A DNA stretch of 64,000 nucleotides, from contig NZ_SOMG01000017.1 in assembly GCF_004402045.1 (NCBI RefSeq), forward strand, positions 1 through 64,000. The letters run 5' to 3'. Below, piece by piece: positions 1 through 8,605 of this stretch (position 1 is the stretch's first letter; the number at the start of each line of letters is the position of its first letter). The position numbers were made by a program, and so were the translations under genes. The DNA is from Lelliottia nimipressuralis. GTDB taxonomy: Bacteria; Pseudomonadota; Gammaproteobacteria; Enterobacterales; Enterobacteriaceae. The notes beneath the pieces were generated by a model. That model searched no databases. It was given only the letters and a program-made list of their open reading frames with translations, and was not told the origin of the DNA.

Positions 1-74
1 CTCAGAAGTGAAACGCCGTAGCGCCGATGGTAGTGTGGGGTCTCCCCATGTGAGAGTAGGGAACTGCCAGGCAT
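1..74 (+). rRNA. rrf: 5S rRNA, 3' part (5' end outside window)
   Basis: The first 74 bases match the 3' two-thirds of enterobacterial 5S rRNA, ending in the conserved GGGAACTGCCAGGCAT. About 46 bases of the roughly 120-nt gene lie before the window. The tRNA-Asp and tRNA-Trp genes that follow reproduce the distal end of the E. coli rrnC operon, so this is probably the rrnC equivalent. Confidence 0.97.
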
Positions 75-127
75 CAAATTAAGTAGTAAGCCGGTGCATA
101 AATCCGGTGGTTACAGCAGTCTTCGGT

Positions 128-204
128 GGAGCGGTAGTTCAGTCGGTTAGAATACCTGCCTGTCACGCAGGGGGTCGCGGGTTCGAGTCCCGTCCGTTCC
201 GCCA
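128..204 (+). tRNA. aspT: tRNA-Asp (anticodon GTC)
   Basis: A 77-nt cloverleaf with acceptor GGAGCGG, anticodon loop CTGTCAC, T-loop GTTCGAGTC and an encoded CCA end. It lies 53 bases after 5S rRNA, as a distal tRNA of the rRNA operon. Confidence 0.98.
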
Positions 205-256
205 CTTATTAAGACATTAAGCCTGCCTTACTGGCAGGCTTAATGGTAAAAACTTT

Positions 257-332
257 AGGGGCGTAGCTCAGTTGGTAGAGCACCGGTCTCCAAAACCGGG
301 TGTCGCGAGTTCGAGTCTCTCCGCCCCTGCCA
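257..332 (+). tRNA. trpT: tRNA-Trp (anticodon CCA)
   Basis: A 76-nt tRNA with acceptor AGGGGCG, anticodon loop CTCCAAA and an encoded CCA end. It is the last gene of the rRNA operon and is followed directly by a terminator. Confidence 0.98.
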
Positions 333-338
333 TATACA

Positions 339-368
339 ATCCTTTGCTTCGGCAAAGGATTTTTTTTT
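339..368 (+). terminator. Intrinsic terminator of the rRNA/tRNA operon
   Basis: A 9-bp stem (ATCCTTTGC / GCAAAGGAT) with a TTCG tetraloop, followed by eight T residues. It sits 6 bases after tRNA-Trp. Confidence 0.9.
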
Positions 369-431
369 GCCTGAAATACTGGAAAAAACCCTCTTCTTTA
401 TTTTTAGCCAGCATCCCTGCTGGCTGATGTA

Positions 432-1253
432 TCAATCCATTACATTGATTTTTAACAGATCTTTTATCTGGGTTTGCTTGTCACTGTTTTGTAGCCAAAT
501 TGCATACAGCGGCCTGGTAAGCGTGGTGGAATCCATCACGGTATGCAGCCCCGCTTTGGTGTCTGCCCAGCGAACAGGTAACCAGGTACAACCTTTCAGC
601 AGGGACAGCTGCTGACAAGCGATCTCCGCAGAGCTGGTCGTTAACTGTGGAACATCATCAGGTGCAATCAATCCCGTCTCATGCTGCTGAAAATCTGGCC
701 CCCATTCCAGGCGCAGATAGGTCAGGTCTGTCTTCATCATTGAAGGTTCAGAGGCATAAAGAGCCAGGCCAAACTGACCAACAATCTGGCTGCTAAATTC
801 ATCCATCTTGGGGGCTTCAGTCGTGATCAGAAGATCAAGCTGGCGCTCATGAAGTTGTTTAACCAGCGACTGCCGTTGTGCAATTCTGGCTTCAAACTGC
901 AACTGACCATGAGAATGATACAGCCTGGTAAGCCACTGACTTAGCATACATTCCCACAGGGAAGCGCTGGCCCCTATCGAAAACTCATTGTGCCTCGACG
1001 TATGTGCAACCTCTTTGCGTGCTGCCTGCCAGGTATTCATCAGCGTTTCTGCGTACGGGAGCAGTTTCTCACCGGCAGGCGTTAAGCGGATATTGTTGCG
1101 ATGGCGGGTAAAAAGATTCACACCCAGTTGATTTTCCAGCTGTCGAATACGAAAACTGACTGCCGACTGCGTCAGGTAAAGGGCTTCAGCTGCTCGCCCA
1201 AAGTGGCGCGTTCTGCTCACTTCAAGGAAAGTTTTTAGCAATTCCGTATCCAC
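432..1253 (-). CDS. hdfR: LysR-type regulator HdfR
   Basis: A 273-residue LysR-family transcription factor. The N-terminal winged helix-turn-helix (about residues 1-60) contains the family signature [21 protein letters not shown] periplasmic-binding-protein-like effector domain follows. E. coli HdfR (279 aa) represses the flagellar master operon flhDC and acts on a few other genes; that role is known from the family and not visible here. The gene is divergent from maoP across a 118-bp gap, the same arrangement as in E. coli. The start ATG at 1253 gives the canonical [10 protein letters not shown]-terminus. Confidence 0.93.
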   Translation of the reverse strand: MDTELLKTFLEVSRTRHFGRAAEALYLTQSAVSFRIRQLENQLGVNLFTRHRNNIRLTPAGEKLLPYAETLMNTWQAARKEVAHTSRHNEFSIGASASLWECMLSQWLTRLYHSHGQLQFEARIAQRQSLVKQLHERQLDLLITTEAPKMDEFSSQIVGQFGLALYASEPSMMKTDLTYLRLEWGPDFQQHETGLIAPDDVPQLTTSSAEIACQQLSLLKGCTWLPVRWADTKAGLHTVMDSTTLTRPLYAIWLQNSDKQTQIKDLLKINVMD

Positions 1254-1299
1254 ATCTTTCTCCGCAAAATTATTTGTCGTTATGATTTAAATGTTTTGT

Positions 1300-1328
1300 T
1301 TTACACTCTGTCAAGCGTAACTAATACT
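1300..1328 (+). promoter_or_regulatory. Candidate sigma-70 promoter of maoP
   Basis: TTTACA, a 17-bp spacer and AATACT lie in the hdfR-maoP gap, about 45 bases before the maoP start. In E. coli the cis site maoS that works with MaoP lies in this neighbourhood; I cannot place it from sequence alone. Confidence 0.5.
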
Positions 1329-1371
1329 CCGCGCCATAAATAGCTCGGCCAAAGAATTAGGAGCGTGTAGG

Positions 1372-1710
1372 ATGGCGGAAAGCTTTACGACGACTAATCG
1401 TTTTTTCGACAATAAACATTATCCGCGCGGGTTCTCTCGTCACGGCGATTTCACCATCAAAGAAGCTCAACTGCTTGAGCGCCATGGTTATGCCTTTAAC
1501 GAGCTGGATCTGGGTAAGCGTGAACCAACCACCGAAGACGAAAAACAGTTTGTATCTGTTTGCCGTGGTGAGCGTGAGCCACAGTCTGAAGCTGAACGTG
1601 TATGGATCAAGTATATGGCTCGCATTAAGCGTCCTAAGCGCTTCCATACGCTGTCTGGCGGCAAGCCGCAGATGGAAGGTGCAGAAGACTACACCGAGTC
1701 TGACGACTAA
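1372..1710 (+). CDS. maoP: Macrodomain Ori organisation protein MaoP (YifE, DUF413)
   Basis: A 112-residue DUF413 protein. In E. coli, MaoP acts with the cis site maoS to set the limits of the Ori macrodomain of the chromosome. The sequence is short, charged and soluble, with no signal peptide or membrane segment, and ends in an acidic tail (EDYTESDD). The start ATG follows AGGAGCGTGTAGG, a good ribosome-binding site. It is divergent from hdfR and convergent with comM. Confidence 0.93.
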   Translation: MAESFTTTNRFFDNKHYPRGFSRHGDFTIKEAQLLERHGYAFNELDLGKREPTTEDEKQFVSVCRGEREPQSEAERVWIKYMARIKRPKRFHTLSGGKPQMEGAEDYTESDD

Positions 1711-1711
1711 T

Positions 1712-1738
1712 AAAAAAGGGGCTACGGCCCCTTTTTTT
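1712..1738 (+). terminator. Terminator between maoP and comM, probably bidirectional
   Basis: GGGGC, a TACG loop and GCCCC, with an A-run before and a T-run after, so it can work on both strands. It fills the gap between the two convergent stop codons. Confidence 0.88.
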
Positions 1739-3257
1739 ATGCCAGCAATTTCTGCAAATGCAGCAGTAAACGATCGATAGCGCGGTAGCTCAGTGCCTCT
1801 TGCAAATGTCTTCTCTCAATGTCAGTGCACCCCTCCACGTCAGCAATGGTTCTGGCCACTTTCAACAAACGCTGCCACGCACGTATGGACAGCCCGAACC
1901 GCGTCAATGTTTCCTCCAGCCATCCCGCATCCTCAATGTTAAGAGAACAAAACTGCCGGATCCCGGCATTATCCAGCCGTGCATTCAGCCTGTTCTGACG
2001 AGCGTATTGTCGCGTCTGGGCTGCAATCACCCGCTCACGTACATCCGCTGAGCTTTCACCCGTTATGCCCGTCTGCCTGAGCAGGCCCGGCGGGGGAAGG
2101 GGGATTTCGAGGGATAAATCAAAACGGTCGAGGAACGGGCCGGATAACTTCCCCAGATAGCGCAACGTCTGCTCTGGCGTACAGCGGTTATGGTTACCCT
2201 GGTAGTGACCCGTTGGGCTGGGATTCATCGCCGCGACCAGCTGAAATTGCGCGGGATAGCTTATTTTGGCGCGCGTGCGAGAGATATGTATCTCGCCGGA
2301 TTCAATGGGCTCCCTCAGCGCATCCAGCACGCGGCGCTCAAACTCGGGCAGCTCATCAAGAAACAGAATGCCATTGTGTGCCAGTGAGATCTCACCCGGC
2401 CCGGGAATAGACCCTCCGCCGACCATTGCCGTCAGTGAAGCGCTATGATGTGGGGAACGAAAAGGACGACGGCGCCACTGTTTTTGCAACGAAGTAGAAC
2501 TGATCAGGCTATATATGGCGGCGCTTTCCAGCGCTTCATGATTATTGAGCGGTGGAAGCAACCCACTCAACCTGCTTGCCAGCATTGTTTTACCCGTACC
2601 CGGTGGGCCAATCAACAGAAGATTGTGTCCACCTGCAGCCGTAATCTCCAGTGCCCGTTTCCCTTGCTCCTGTCCCATTATCTCGCTGAGATCCTCTGGG
2701 GCACTTGCTATAACATCATCACACTCCTCCGGCTCGGACAGTTCATGACGCCCTTCCAGCCAGGCACAAACTTCCTGTAAATGCCCCGCGATGAGGCACC
2801 CCTTCTCGGCGATAAGACTCACTTCTGATGCGTTTTCATTGGCAACAATGATTTGCCGCCCTGCTCGTATGGCTTCCAGCGCTCCCGATATCGCACCGGG
2901 AACGCCTCTTAACGCGCCTGTGAGCGCGAGTTCGCCAACGAACTCGTACGAGCCTAGCCTGGTTGTATTAAGCTGCTCAGAAGCCGCGAGAAGGGCAATT
3001 GCGATAGGTAAATCGTATCGTCCCCCTTCTTTGGGTAAGTCGGCAGGGGCAAGGTTGATGGTGATCTTCTTCGCGGGGAAGGTATAACCGCTATTTATTA
3101 TTGCGCTACGAACGCGATCCCTGGCCTCTTTAACCGTCGTTTCAGGTAACCCGACAAGCGTGAGTCCGGGTAACCCATTACTCAAATGAACCTCTACGGA
3201 AATAAGCGGTGCCTTTACCCCGAGAGCCGCACGCGTATAAACAACTGACAGTGACAT
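1737..3257 (-). CDS. comM: ComM/YifB, Mg-chelatase-like AAA+ ATPase
   Basis: A 506-residue protein of the YifB/ComM family. The N-terminal third is a ribosomal S5/Lon-protease-like domain. An AAA+ module follows, with Walker A GPPGTGKT (about residue 220) and Walker B ILFLDELPEF (about residue 305), then a C-terminal Mg_chelatase_C domain. In naturally competent relatives ComM is a hexameric helicase that drives branch migration during integration of transforming DNA; its role in enteric bacteria is less clear. I chose the ATG at 3257 because AGGAGG (3266-3271) is 8 bases upstream. An in-frame GTG at 3263 would be only 2 bases from that site. Confidence 0.93.
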   Translation of the reverse strand: MSLSVVYTRAALGVKAPLISVEVHLSNGLPGLTLVGLPETTVKEARDRVRSAIINSGYTFPAKKITINLAPADLPKEGGRYDLPIAIALLAASEQLNTTRLGSYEFVGELALTGALRGVPGAISGALEAIRAGRQIIVANENASEVSLIAEKGCLIAGHLQEVCAWLEGRHELSEPEECDDVIASAPEDLSEIMGQEQGKRALEITAAGGHNLLLIGPPGTGKTMLASRLSGLLPPLNNHEALESAAIYSLISSTSLQKQWRRRPFRSPHHSASLTAMVGGGSIPGPGEISLAHNGILFLDELPEFERRVLDALREPIESGEIHISRTRAKISYPAQFQLVAAMNPSPTGHYQGNHNRCTPEQTLRYLGKLSGPFLDRFDLSLEIPLPPPGLLRQTGITGESSADVRERVIAAQTRQYARQNRLNARLDNAGIRQFCSLNIEDAGWLEETLTRFGLSIRAWQRLLKVARTIADVEGCTDIERRHLQEALSYRAIDRLLLHLQKLLA

Positions 3258-3598
3258 TTGCACTACCTCCTGGGGTGACTATGCCAGTGCCTGTTTTGTC
3301 TGTTTAGCCTCATTTTGCGAATTTACGCAGCCTGTTCAGAGATTTTAAGAGCGTAGTGAAACCATTACATAAACGTGGAAACCACCTCGCAGAATGTAAA
3401 AAGCCTCGTTTTGATGGTGAGAACTGCAGTAAAAAAATGAAAAATATTCATTTTCTAATTTCCGTATATAAAACAACGGTTTTAAGAAATATGATTTGCT
3501 GCCTAATCAAATCCGTCATAAATAAATCTTGTATTTGATTTAAAAACTGTGATAACTCTTTAGGTATTCCTTCGAACAAGATGCAAAAAGAACTGAAA
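3258..3598. other. Gene-free AT-rich region upstream of ilvL
   Basis: About 340 bases without a credible gene. It holds the comM ribosome-binding site, an AT-rich tract (about 3420-3545) and an 8-bp inverted repeat (AAAATGAA/TTCATTTT, 3434-3454), then the ilvL promoter. In E. coli the same position contains the upstream activating and IHF-binding DNA of the ilvGMEDA promoter. An ORF of 60 codons here (3356-3538) shows no family features. Confidence 0.7.
3529..3558 (+). promoter_or_regulatory. Probable ilvGMEDA (ilvLp) promoter
   Basis: TTGTAT, a 17-bp spacer and ATAACT, positioned as in the E. coli ilv leader. The flanking text TAACTCTTTAGG and TTCGAACAAGATGCA, which leads into ilvL, is conserved. 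The -35 assignment is uncertain because TTGATT (3535-3540) is an alternative. Confidence 0.6.
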
Positions 3599-3697
3599 AT
3601 GACAGCCCTTCTACGAGTGATTAGCCTGGTCGTGATTAGCGTGGTGGTGATTATTATCCCACCGTGCGGGGCTGCACTTGGACGAGGAAAGGCTTAG
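3599..3697 (+). CDS. ilvL: ilv operon leader peptide
   Basis: A 32-codon leader peptide rich in the operon's end products: by my count 4 Leu, 6 Val and 5 Ile codons, including runs GTG GTG GTG and ATT ATT ATC. It ends PPCGAALGRGKA, as in E. coli. Ribosome stalling at these codons when Leu-, Val- or Ile-tRNA is uncharged favours the antiterminator and lets transcription pass into ilvG. The attenuator hairpin follows 24 bases after the stop codon. Confidence 0.96.
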   Translation: MTALLRVISLVVISVVVIIIPPCGAALGRGKA

Positions 3698-3719
3698 AAA
3701 TCAAGCCTTAACGAACTAA

Positions 3720-3753
3720 GACCCCCGCACCGAAAGGTCCGGGGGTTTTTTTA
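3720..3753 (+). terminator. ilv attenuator terminator
   Basis: A GC-rich hairpin (CCCCCG...CGGGGG around an ACC-GAAA-GGT core) followed by seven T residues. It forms the terminator arm of the ilvL attenuation system. Confidence 0.95.
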
Positions 3754-3783
3754 TGACAAAAAAACGTAAATGAGGAGCAGAGA

Positions 3784-3834
3784 ATGACGACTAGCACAAA
3801 ATTCTGTTTCTCCCGATTTATGACGGGGAACTAA
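3784..3834 (+). CDS. ilvX: Micro-ORF IlvX upstream of ilvG
   Basis: A 16-codon ORF ([16 protein letters not shown]) that starts after GAGGAG at a suitable distance and stops 2 bases before the ilvG ATG. It matches E. coli IlvX at most positions. Its own function is unknown. The tight spacing suggests it couples translation into ilvG, which has no strong ribosome-binding site of its own. Confidence 0.8.
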   Translation: MTTSTKFCFSRFMTGN

Positions 3835-3836
3835 CT

Positions 3837-5483
3837 ATGAATGGGGCACAGTGGGTAGTACATGCGTTGCGCGCACAGGGAGTCGAAACAGTATTCGGTT
3901 ATCCGGGTGGCGCAATTATGCCGATTTACGATGCACTGTATGACGGCGGCGTGGAGCACCTGTTGTGCCGACACGAGCAGGGCGCAGCAATGGCGGCGAT
4001 CGGTTATGCGCGCGCCACCGGCAAAACTGGCGTTTGCATGGCCACCTCCGGCCCGGGGGCAACGAACCTGATCACCGGTCTGGCTGATGCGCTGCTGGAT
4101 TCCGTTCCCGTTGTCGCTATCACCGGTCAGGTTGCGTCTCCGTTCATCGGCACCGATGCTTTCCAGGAAGTAGACGTGCTCGGCTTATCACTGGCCTGCA
4201 CCAAACACAGCTTCCTCGTCCAGTCTCTGGAAGAGTTGCCGCGCGTGATGGCGGAAGCATTTGAAGTCGCGAATTCTGGCCGCCCTGGCCCGGTTCTGGT
4301 TGATATCCCGAAAGATATTCAGGTAGCCCTCGGCGATCTGGAACCGCATTTCTCCACCGTTGAAAGCGACAATGCGTTTCCGCATGTGGAAGTTGAAGAA
4401 GCGCGTCAGATGATCTCTCAGGCGAAACAGCCGATGCTGTACGTCGGCGGTGGAGTAGGCATGGCGCAGGCTGTTCCTGCCCTGCGTGAATTTATCGCGG
4501 TGACGCAAATGCCTGCCACCTGCACGCTGAAAGGTCTTGGTGCTGTCGACGCGGATTACCCATACTATCTGGGCATGCTGGGGATGCACGGTACCAAAGC
4601 GGCAAACCTGGCGGTGCAGGCGTGCGATCTGCTCATCGCCGTGGGTGCTCGTTTTGACGACCGCGTTACCGGCAAGCTGAATACCTTTGCGCCGAATGCC
4701 AAAGTTATTCATATGGATATCGACCCGGCGGAGATGAACAAACTGCGTCAGGCGCACGTCGCGCTGCAGGGCGATCTCAACGCGTTGTTACCGGCACTGC
4801 AACAGCCGCTGGATATCGACGCGTGGCGTCAGCACACCGCAGACATGCGCGCCGAGCACGCCTGGCATTACGACCATCCCGGCGAGGCCATCTACGCGCC
4901 GCTGCTGTTGAAGCAGCTGTCCGAGCGTAAACCGGCTGACAGCGTCGTCACCACCGACGTAGGCCAGCATCAGATGTGGTCCGCACAGCACATGACCTAC
5001 ACCCGCCCGGAAAACTTCATCACTTCCAGCGGGTTAGGCACAATGGGCTTCGGCTTACCTGCTGCAGTTGGTGCGCAGGTCGCCCGCCCGAACGATACCG
5101 TTATCTGTATCTCCGGTGACGGCTCCTTCATGATGAACGTCCAGGAGCTCGGCACCGTGAAGCGCAAACAGTTACCGCTGAAGATCGTCTTGCTCGATAA
5201 CCAGCGTTTAGGGATGGTTCGCCAGTGGCAACAGCTGTTCTTCCAGGAGCGTTACAGCGAAACAACTCTCACCGATAACCCCGATTTCCTCACCCTGGCC
5301 AGCGCCTTTGGCATCCCTGGTCAGCACATCACCCGCAAAGATCAGGTTGAAGCGGCGCTCGACACCATGCTGAACAGCGATGGGCCTTACCTGCTTCATG
5401 TCTCAATCGACGAACTCGAGAACGTCTGGCCGTTGGTACCGCCTGGTGCCAGTAACTCACAAATGATGGAGAAATTATCATGA
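3837..5483 (+). CDS. ilvG: Acetolactate synthase II large subunit (intact IlvG)
   Basis: Full-length 548-residue catalytic subunit of acetohydroxyacid synthase II. It uses thiamine diphosphate (TPP), Mg and FAD to condense pyruvate with pyruvate or 2-oxobutyrate, the first common step of valine and isoleucine synthesis. The N-terminal TPP-binding domain has the catalytic-glutamate context [10 protein letters not shown]. The C-terminal TPP domain carries [12 protein letters not shown] followed by the second metal-ligand region DNQRLGM. Isozyme II is valine-resistant. Unlike E. coli K-12, where ilvG is frameshifted, the frame is open throughout. Its stop overlaps the ilvM start (ATGA). Confidence 0.97.
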   Translation: MNGAQWVVHALRAQGVETVFGYPGGAIMPIYDALYDGGVEHLLCRHEQGAAMAAIGYARATGKTGVCMATSGPGATNLITGLADALLDSVPVVAITGQVASPFIGTDAFQEVDVLGLSLACTKHSFLVQSLEELPRVMAEAFEVANSGRPGPVLVDIPKDIQVALGDLEPHFSTVESDNAFPHVEVEEARQMISQAKQPMLYVGGGVGMAQAVPALREFIAVTQMPATCTLKGLGAVDADYPYYLGMLGMHGTKAANLAVQACDLLIAVGARFDDRVTGKLNTFAPNAKVIHMDIDPAEMNKLRQAHVALQGDLNALLPALQQPLDIDAWRQHTADMRAEHAWHYDHPGEAIYAPLLLKQLSERKPADSVVTTDVGQHQMWSAQHMTYTRPENFITSSGLGTMGFGLPAAVGAQVARPNDTVICISGDGSFMMNVQELGTVKRKQLPLKIVLLDNQRLGMVRQWQQLFFQERYSETTLTDNPDFLTLASAFGIPGQHITRKDQVEAALDTMLNSDGPYLLHVSIDELENVWPLVPPGASNSQMMEKLS

Positions 5484-5743
5484 TGCAGCATCAGGTCGCC
5501 GTACAGGCTCGCTTCAACCCGGAAACCTTAGAACGCGTTTTGCGCGTGGTCCGTCATCGTGGCTTTCAGATTTGCTCTATGAATATGGAGACGGCCACCG
5601 ACGCCCGGAACATCAGTATCGAATTAACCGTTGCCAGCCCGCGCCCGGTCGACTTACTGTTTAGTCAGTTATCAAAGCTGGTAGACGTTGCCCATGTTGC
5701 CATCTGCCAGAGCACAACCACATCACAACAAATCCGCGCTTAA
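5480..5743 (+). CDS. ilvM: Acetolactate synthase II small subunit
   Basis: An 87-residue ACT-domain regulatory subunit that pairs with IlvG to form active acetohydroxyacid synthase II. The sequence [20 protein letters not shown] is nearly identical to E. coli IlvM. Its ATG overlaps the ilvG stop by 4 bases, which indicates translational coupling and suits a 1:1 complex. ilvE follows 18 bases downstream. Confidence 0.96.
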   Translation: MMQHQVAVQARFNPETLERVLRVVRHRGFQICSMNMETATDARNISIELTVASPRPVDLLFSQLSKLVDVAHVAICQSTTTSQQIRA

Positions 5744-5761
5744 GCGTGACAGGAAGAGAAA

Positions 5762-6691
5762 ATGACGACAAAAAAAGCTGATTACATTTGGTTCAATGGT
5801 GAGATGGTTCGCTGGGAGGACGCGAAAGTCCACGTGATGTCCCACGCGCTGCACTACGGTACTTCTGTCTTTGAAGGGATCCGTTGCTACGATTCTCACA
5901 AAGGGCCAGTGGTGTTCCGTCATCGTGAACACATGCAGCGTCTGCATGACTCAGCCAAAATTTATCGTTTCCCGGTTTCTCAGAGCGTTGATAAGCTGAT
6001 GGAAGCCTGCCGCGATGTTATCCGTAAAAACAATCTGACCAGCGCCTATATTCGTCCGCTGGTCTTTGTGGGTGACGTCGGTATGGGCGTTAACCCGCCA
6101 GCTGGTTACAACACCGATGTGATCATTGCCGCGTTCCCGTGGGGGGCTTACCTGGGTGCAGAAGCCCTGGAGCAGGGGATCGACGCAATGGTTTCTTCCT
6201 GGAACCGCGTCGCGCCAAACACCATCCCGACCGCCGCTAAAGCGGGCGGTAACTACCTCTCTTCTCTGCTGGTCGGTAGCGAAGCGCGCCGTCACGGTTA
6301 CCAGGAAGGTATCGCGCTTGATGTGAATGGCTACATCTCCGAAGGCGCAGGTGAAAACCTGTTTGAAGTGAAAGATGGCATCCTGTTCACGCCGCCATTC
6401 ACCTCGTCGGCGCTGCCGGGCATCACCCGTGATGCCATCATCAAGCTGGCGAAAGATCTGGGTATCGAAGTGCGCGAGCAGGTCCTTTCCCGCGAGTCCC
6501 TCTACCTGGCGGATGAAGTCTTTATGTCCGGTACCGCCGCTGAAATCACGCCGGTTCGCAGCGTAGACGGCATTCAGGTGGGTGAAGGCCGCTGTGGTCC
6601 GGTTACCAAACGCATTCAGCAAGCCTTCTTCGGCCTCTTTACTGGCGAAACGGAAGATAAATACGGCTGGTTGGATCAGGTTAATCACTAA
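5762..6691 (+). CDS. ilvE: Branched-chain amino acid aminotransferase
   Basis: A 309-residue class IV PLP aminotransferase, the same length as E. coli IlvE. It performs the last, reversible transamination that makes Ile, Val and Leu from their 2-oxo acids with glutamate as donor. The PLP-binding lysine lies in TAAKAGGNYLSS near residue 160. The family motifs YGTSVFEGIR and SGTAAEITPV are present. The start ATG follows AGGAAGAGAA. Confidence 0.97.
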   Translation: MTTKKADYIWFNGEMVRWEDAKVHVMSHALHYGTSVFEGIRCYDSHKGPVVFRHREHMQRLHDSAKIYRFPVSQSVDKLMEACRDVIRKNNLTSAYIRPLVFVGDVGMGVNPPAGYNTDVIIAAFPWGAYLGAEALEQGIDAMVSSWNRVAPNTIPTAAKAGGNYLSSLLVGSEARRHGYQEGIALDVNGYISEGAGENLFEVKDGILFTPPFTSSALPGITRDAIIKLAKDLGIEVREQVLSRESLYLADEVFMSGTAAEITPVRSVDGIQVGEGRCGPVTKRIQQAFFGLFTGETEDKYGWLDQVNH

Positions 6692-6700
6692 ATATAAATT

Positions 6701-6722
6701 TGGGACGGCACGCACCGTCCCA
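6701..6722 (+). other. Hairpin between ilvE and ilvD
   Basis: A perfect 8-bp inverted repeat, TGGGACGG/CCGTCCCA, with a 6-base loop, in the 61-bp ilvE-ilvD gap. It is followed by TTTAAAT and lacks a real T-run, so it is more likely an RNA-stabilising or partial-termination structure than a full terminator. Confidence 0.6.
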
Positions 6723-6752
6723 TTTAAATAGTCAGACGGGAGTAAATAAAGC

Positions 6753-8603
6753 ATGCCTAAGTATCGTTCCGCCACCACCACCCACGGCCGTAACATGGCG
6801 GGTGCCCGCGCGCTGTGGCGCGCCACCGGGATGACCGACGCCGATTTTGGCAAGCCTATTATCGCCGTGGTGAACTCCTTCACTCAGTTTGTGCCGGGCC
6901 ACGTGCACCTGCGCGATCTCGGTAAGCTGGTTGCCGAGCAAATCGAAGCGTCCGGCGGTGTGGCGAAAGAGTTCAACACCATTGCGGTGGATGACGGTAT
7001 CGCGATGGGTCACGGGGGCATGCTCTATTCACTGCCGTCGCGTGAGCTGATCGCTGACTCGGTGGAGTATATGGTTAACGCCCACTGCGCTGATGCGATG
7101 GTCTGTATCTCCAACTGCGATAAAATCACCCCGGGGATGCTGATGGCCTCCCTGCGTCTGAACATTCCGGTAATCTTCGTTTCTGGTGGCCCGATGGAAG
7201 CGGGTAAAACCAAGCTTTCCGACAAAATCATCAAGCTCGACCTGGTCGATGCGATGATCCAGGGCGCGGACCCGAAAGTGTCCGACGAGCAAAGCGATCA
7301 GGTGGAACGTTCTGCGTGTCCGACCTGCGGTTCCTGTTCCGGGATGTTCACCGCGAACTCCATGAATTGTCTGACCGAAGCGCTGGGCCTGTCTCAGCCG
7401 GGCAACGGCTCGCTGCTGGCGACCCATGCCGACCGTAAACAGCTGTTCCTCAATGCCGGCAAACGCATCGTTGAGCTGACCAAGCGCTACTACGAGCAGG
7501 ACGACGCCAGCGCGCTGCCGCGCAATATCGCCAGCAAAGCGGCGTTTGAAAATGCGATGACGCTTGATATCGCCATGGGCGGCTCCACCAATACCGTTCT
7601 GCACCTGTTGGCCGCCGCGCAGGAAGCCGAAATCGACTTCACCATGAGCGATATCGACAAGCTGTCCCGTAAAGTGCCGCAGCTGTGTAAAGTCGCGCCA
7701 AGTACCCAGAAATACCATATGGAAGACGTTCACCGTGCCGGTGGCGTGCTGGGTATTCTTGGCGAGCTGGATCGCGCCGGGCTGCTGAACCGTGACGTGA
7801 AAAACGTGCTCGGCCTGACGCTGCCGGAGTCGCTGGACCAATACGACGTCATGCTGACCAAAGACGACGCAGTGAAAAAGATGTTCCGCGCCGGCCCGGC
7901 GGGCATTCGTACCACTCAGGCATTCTCCCAGGATTGCCGCTGGGATACCCTGGATGACGATCGCGCCGAAGGGTGTATCCGTTCTCTTGAACATGCCTAC
8001 AGCAAAGACGGTGGTCTGGCCGTGCTGTACGGTAACTTTGCGGAAAATGGCTGTATCGTAAAAACCGCAGGCGTAGATGACAGCATCCTGAAATTCACCG
8101 GTCCGGCAAAAGTGTACGAAAGTCAGGACGACGCGGTAGAAGCCATCCTGGGCGGCAAAGTGGTGGAAGGCGACGTGGTTGTCATCCGCTACGAAGGGCC
8201 AAAAGGCGGCCCGGGCATGCAGGAGATGCTCTACCCAACCACCTTCCTGAAATCGATGGGCCTCGGTAAAGCCTGTGCGCTGATCACCGACGGTCGTTTC
8301 TCCGGTGGGACCTCCGGTCTCTCCATCGGCCACGTTTCGCCAGAAGCGGCAAGCGGCGGCAACATCGCGATCATCGAAGATGGCGACCTGATCGAAATCG
8401 ATATTCCGAATCGTGGTATTCAGCTGAAGCTGAGCGACCAGGAGATTGCGGCTCGTCGTGAAGCGCAGGAAGCGCGCGGCGACAAAGCCTGGACACCAAA
8501 AGATCGCCAACGCGAAGTCTCTTTCGCCCTGCGTGCTTACGCGAGCCTTGCCACCAGTGCAGATAAAGGCGCGGTGCGCGATAAATCTAAACTTGGGGGC
8601 TAA
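6753..8603 (+). CDS. ilvD: Dihydroxy-acid dehydratase
   Basis: A 616-residue Fe-S dehydratase of the IlvD/Edd family. It converts 2,3-dihydroxy-isovalerate and 2,3-dihydroxy-3-methylvalerate to the 2-oxo acids. Cluster-ligand cysteines are visible in [12 protein letters not shown] (about residue 122) and [13 protein letters not shown] (about residue 195). The C-terminal motif [16 protein letters not shown] is typical. The start follows GGGAGTAAATAAAGC. Its stop overlaps an ATG immediately before ilvA (TAATGATG). Confidence 0.97.
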   Translation: MPKYRSATTTHGRNMAGARALWRATGMTDADFGKPIIAVVNSFTQFVPGHVHLRDLGKLVAEQIEASGGVAKEFNTIAVDDGIAMGHGGMLYSLPSRELIADSVEYMVNAHCADAMVCISNCDKITPGMLMASLRLNIPVIFVSGGPMEAGKTKLSDKIIKLDLVDAMIQGADPKVSDEQSDQVERSACPTCGSCSGMFTANSMNCLTEALGLSQPGNGSLLATHADRKQLFLNAGKRIVELTKRYYEQDDASALPRNIASKAAFENAMTLDIAMGGSTNTVLHLLAAAQEAEIDFTMSDIDKLSRKVPQLCKVAPSTQKYHMEDVHRAGGVLGILGELDRAGLLNRDVKNVLGLTLPESLDQYDVMLTKDDAVKKMFRAGPAGIRTTQAFSQDCRWDTLDDDRAEGCIRSLEHAYSKDGGLAVLYGNFAENGCIVKTAGVDDSILKFTGPAKVYESQDDAVEAILGGKVVEGDVVVIRYEGPKGGPGMQEMLYPTTFLKSMGLGKACALITDGRFSGGTSGLSIGHVSPEAASGGNIAIIEDGDLIEIDIPNRGIQLKLSDQEIAARREAQEARGDKAWTPKDRQREVSFALRAYASLATSADKGAVRDKSKLGG

Positions 8604-8605
8604 TG

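Noticed and set aside
3356-3538. A 60-codon ORF in the gap upstream of ilvL
   Set aside because: It overlaps the AT-rich promoter DNA, has no good ribosome-binding site and no family resemblance.
7029-8510. A 493-codon open frame on the minus strand opposite ilvD
   Set aside because: Same situation: antisense to a well-conserved gene, no motif, no ribosome-binding site that stands out.
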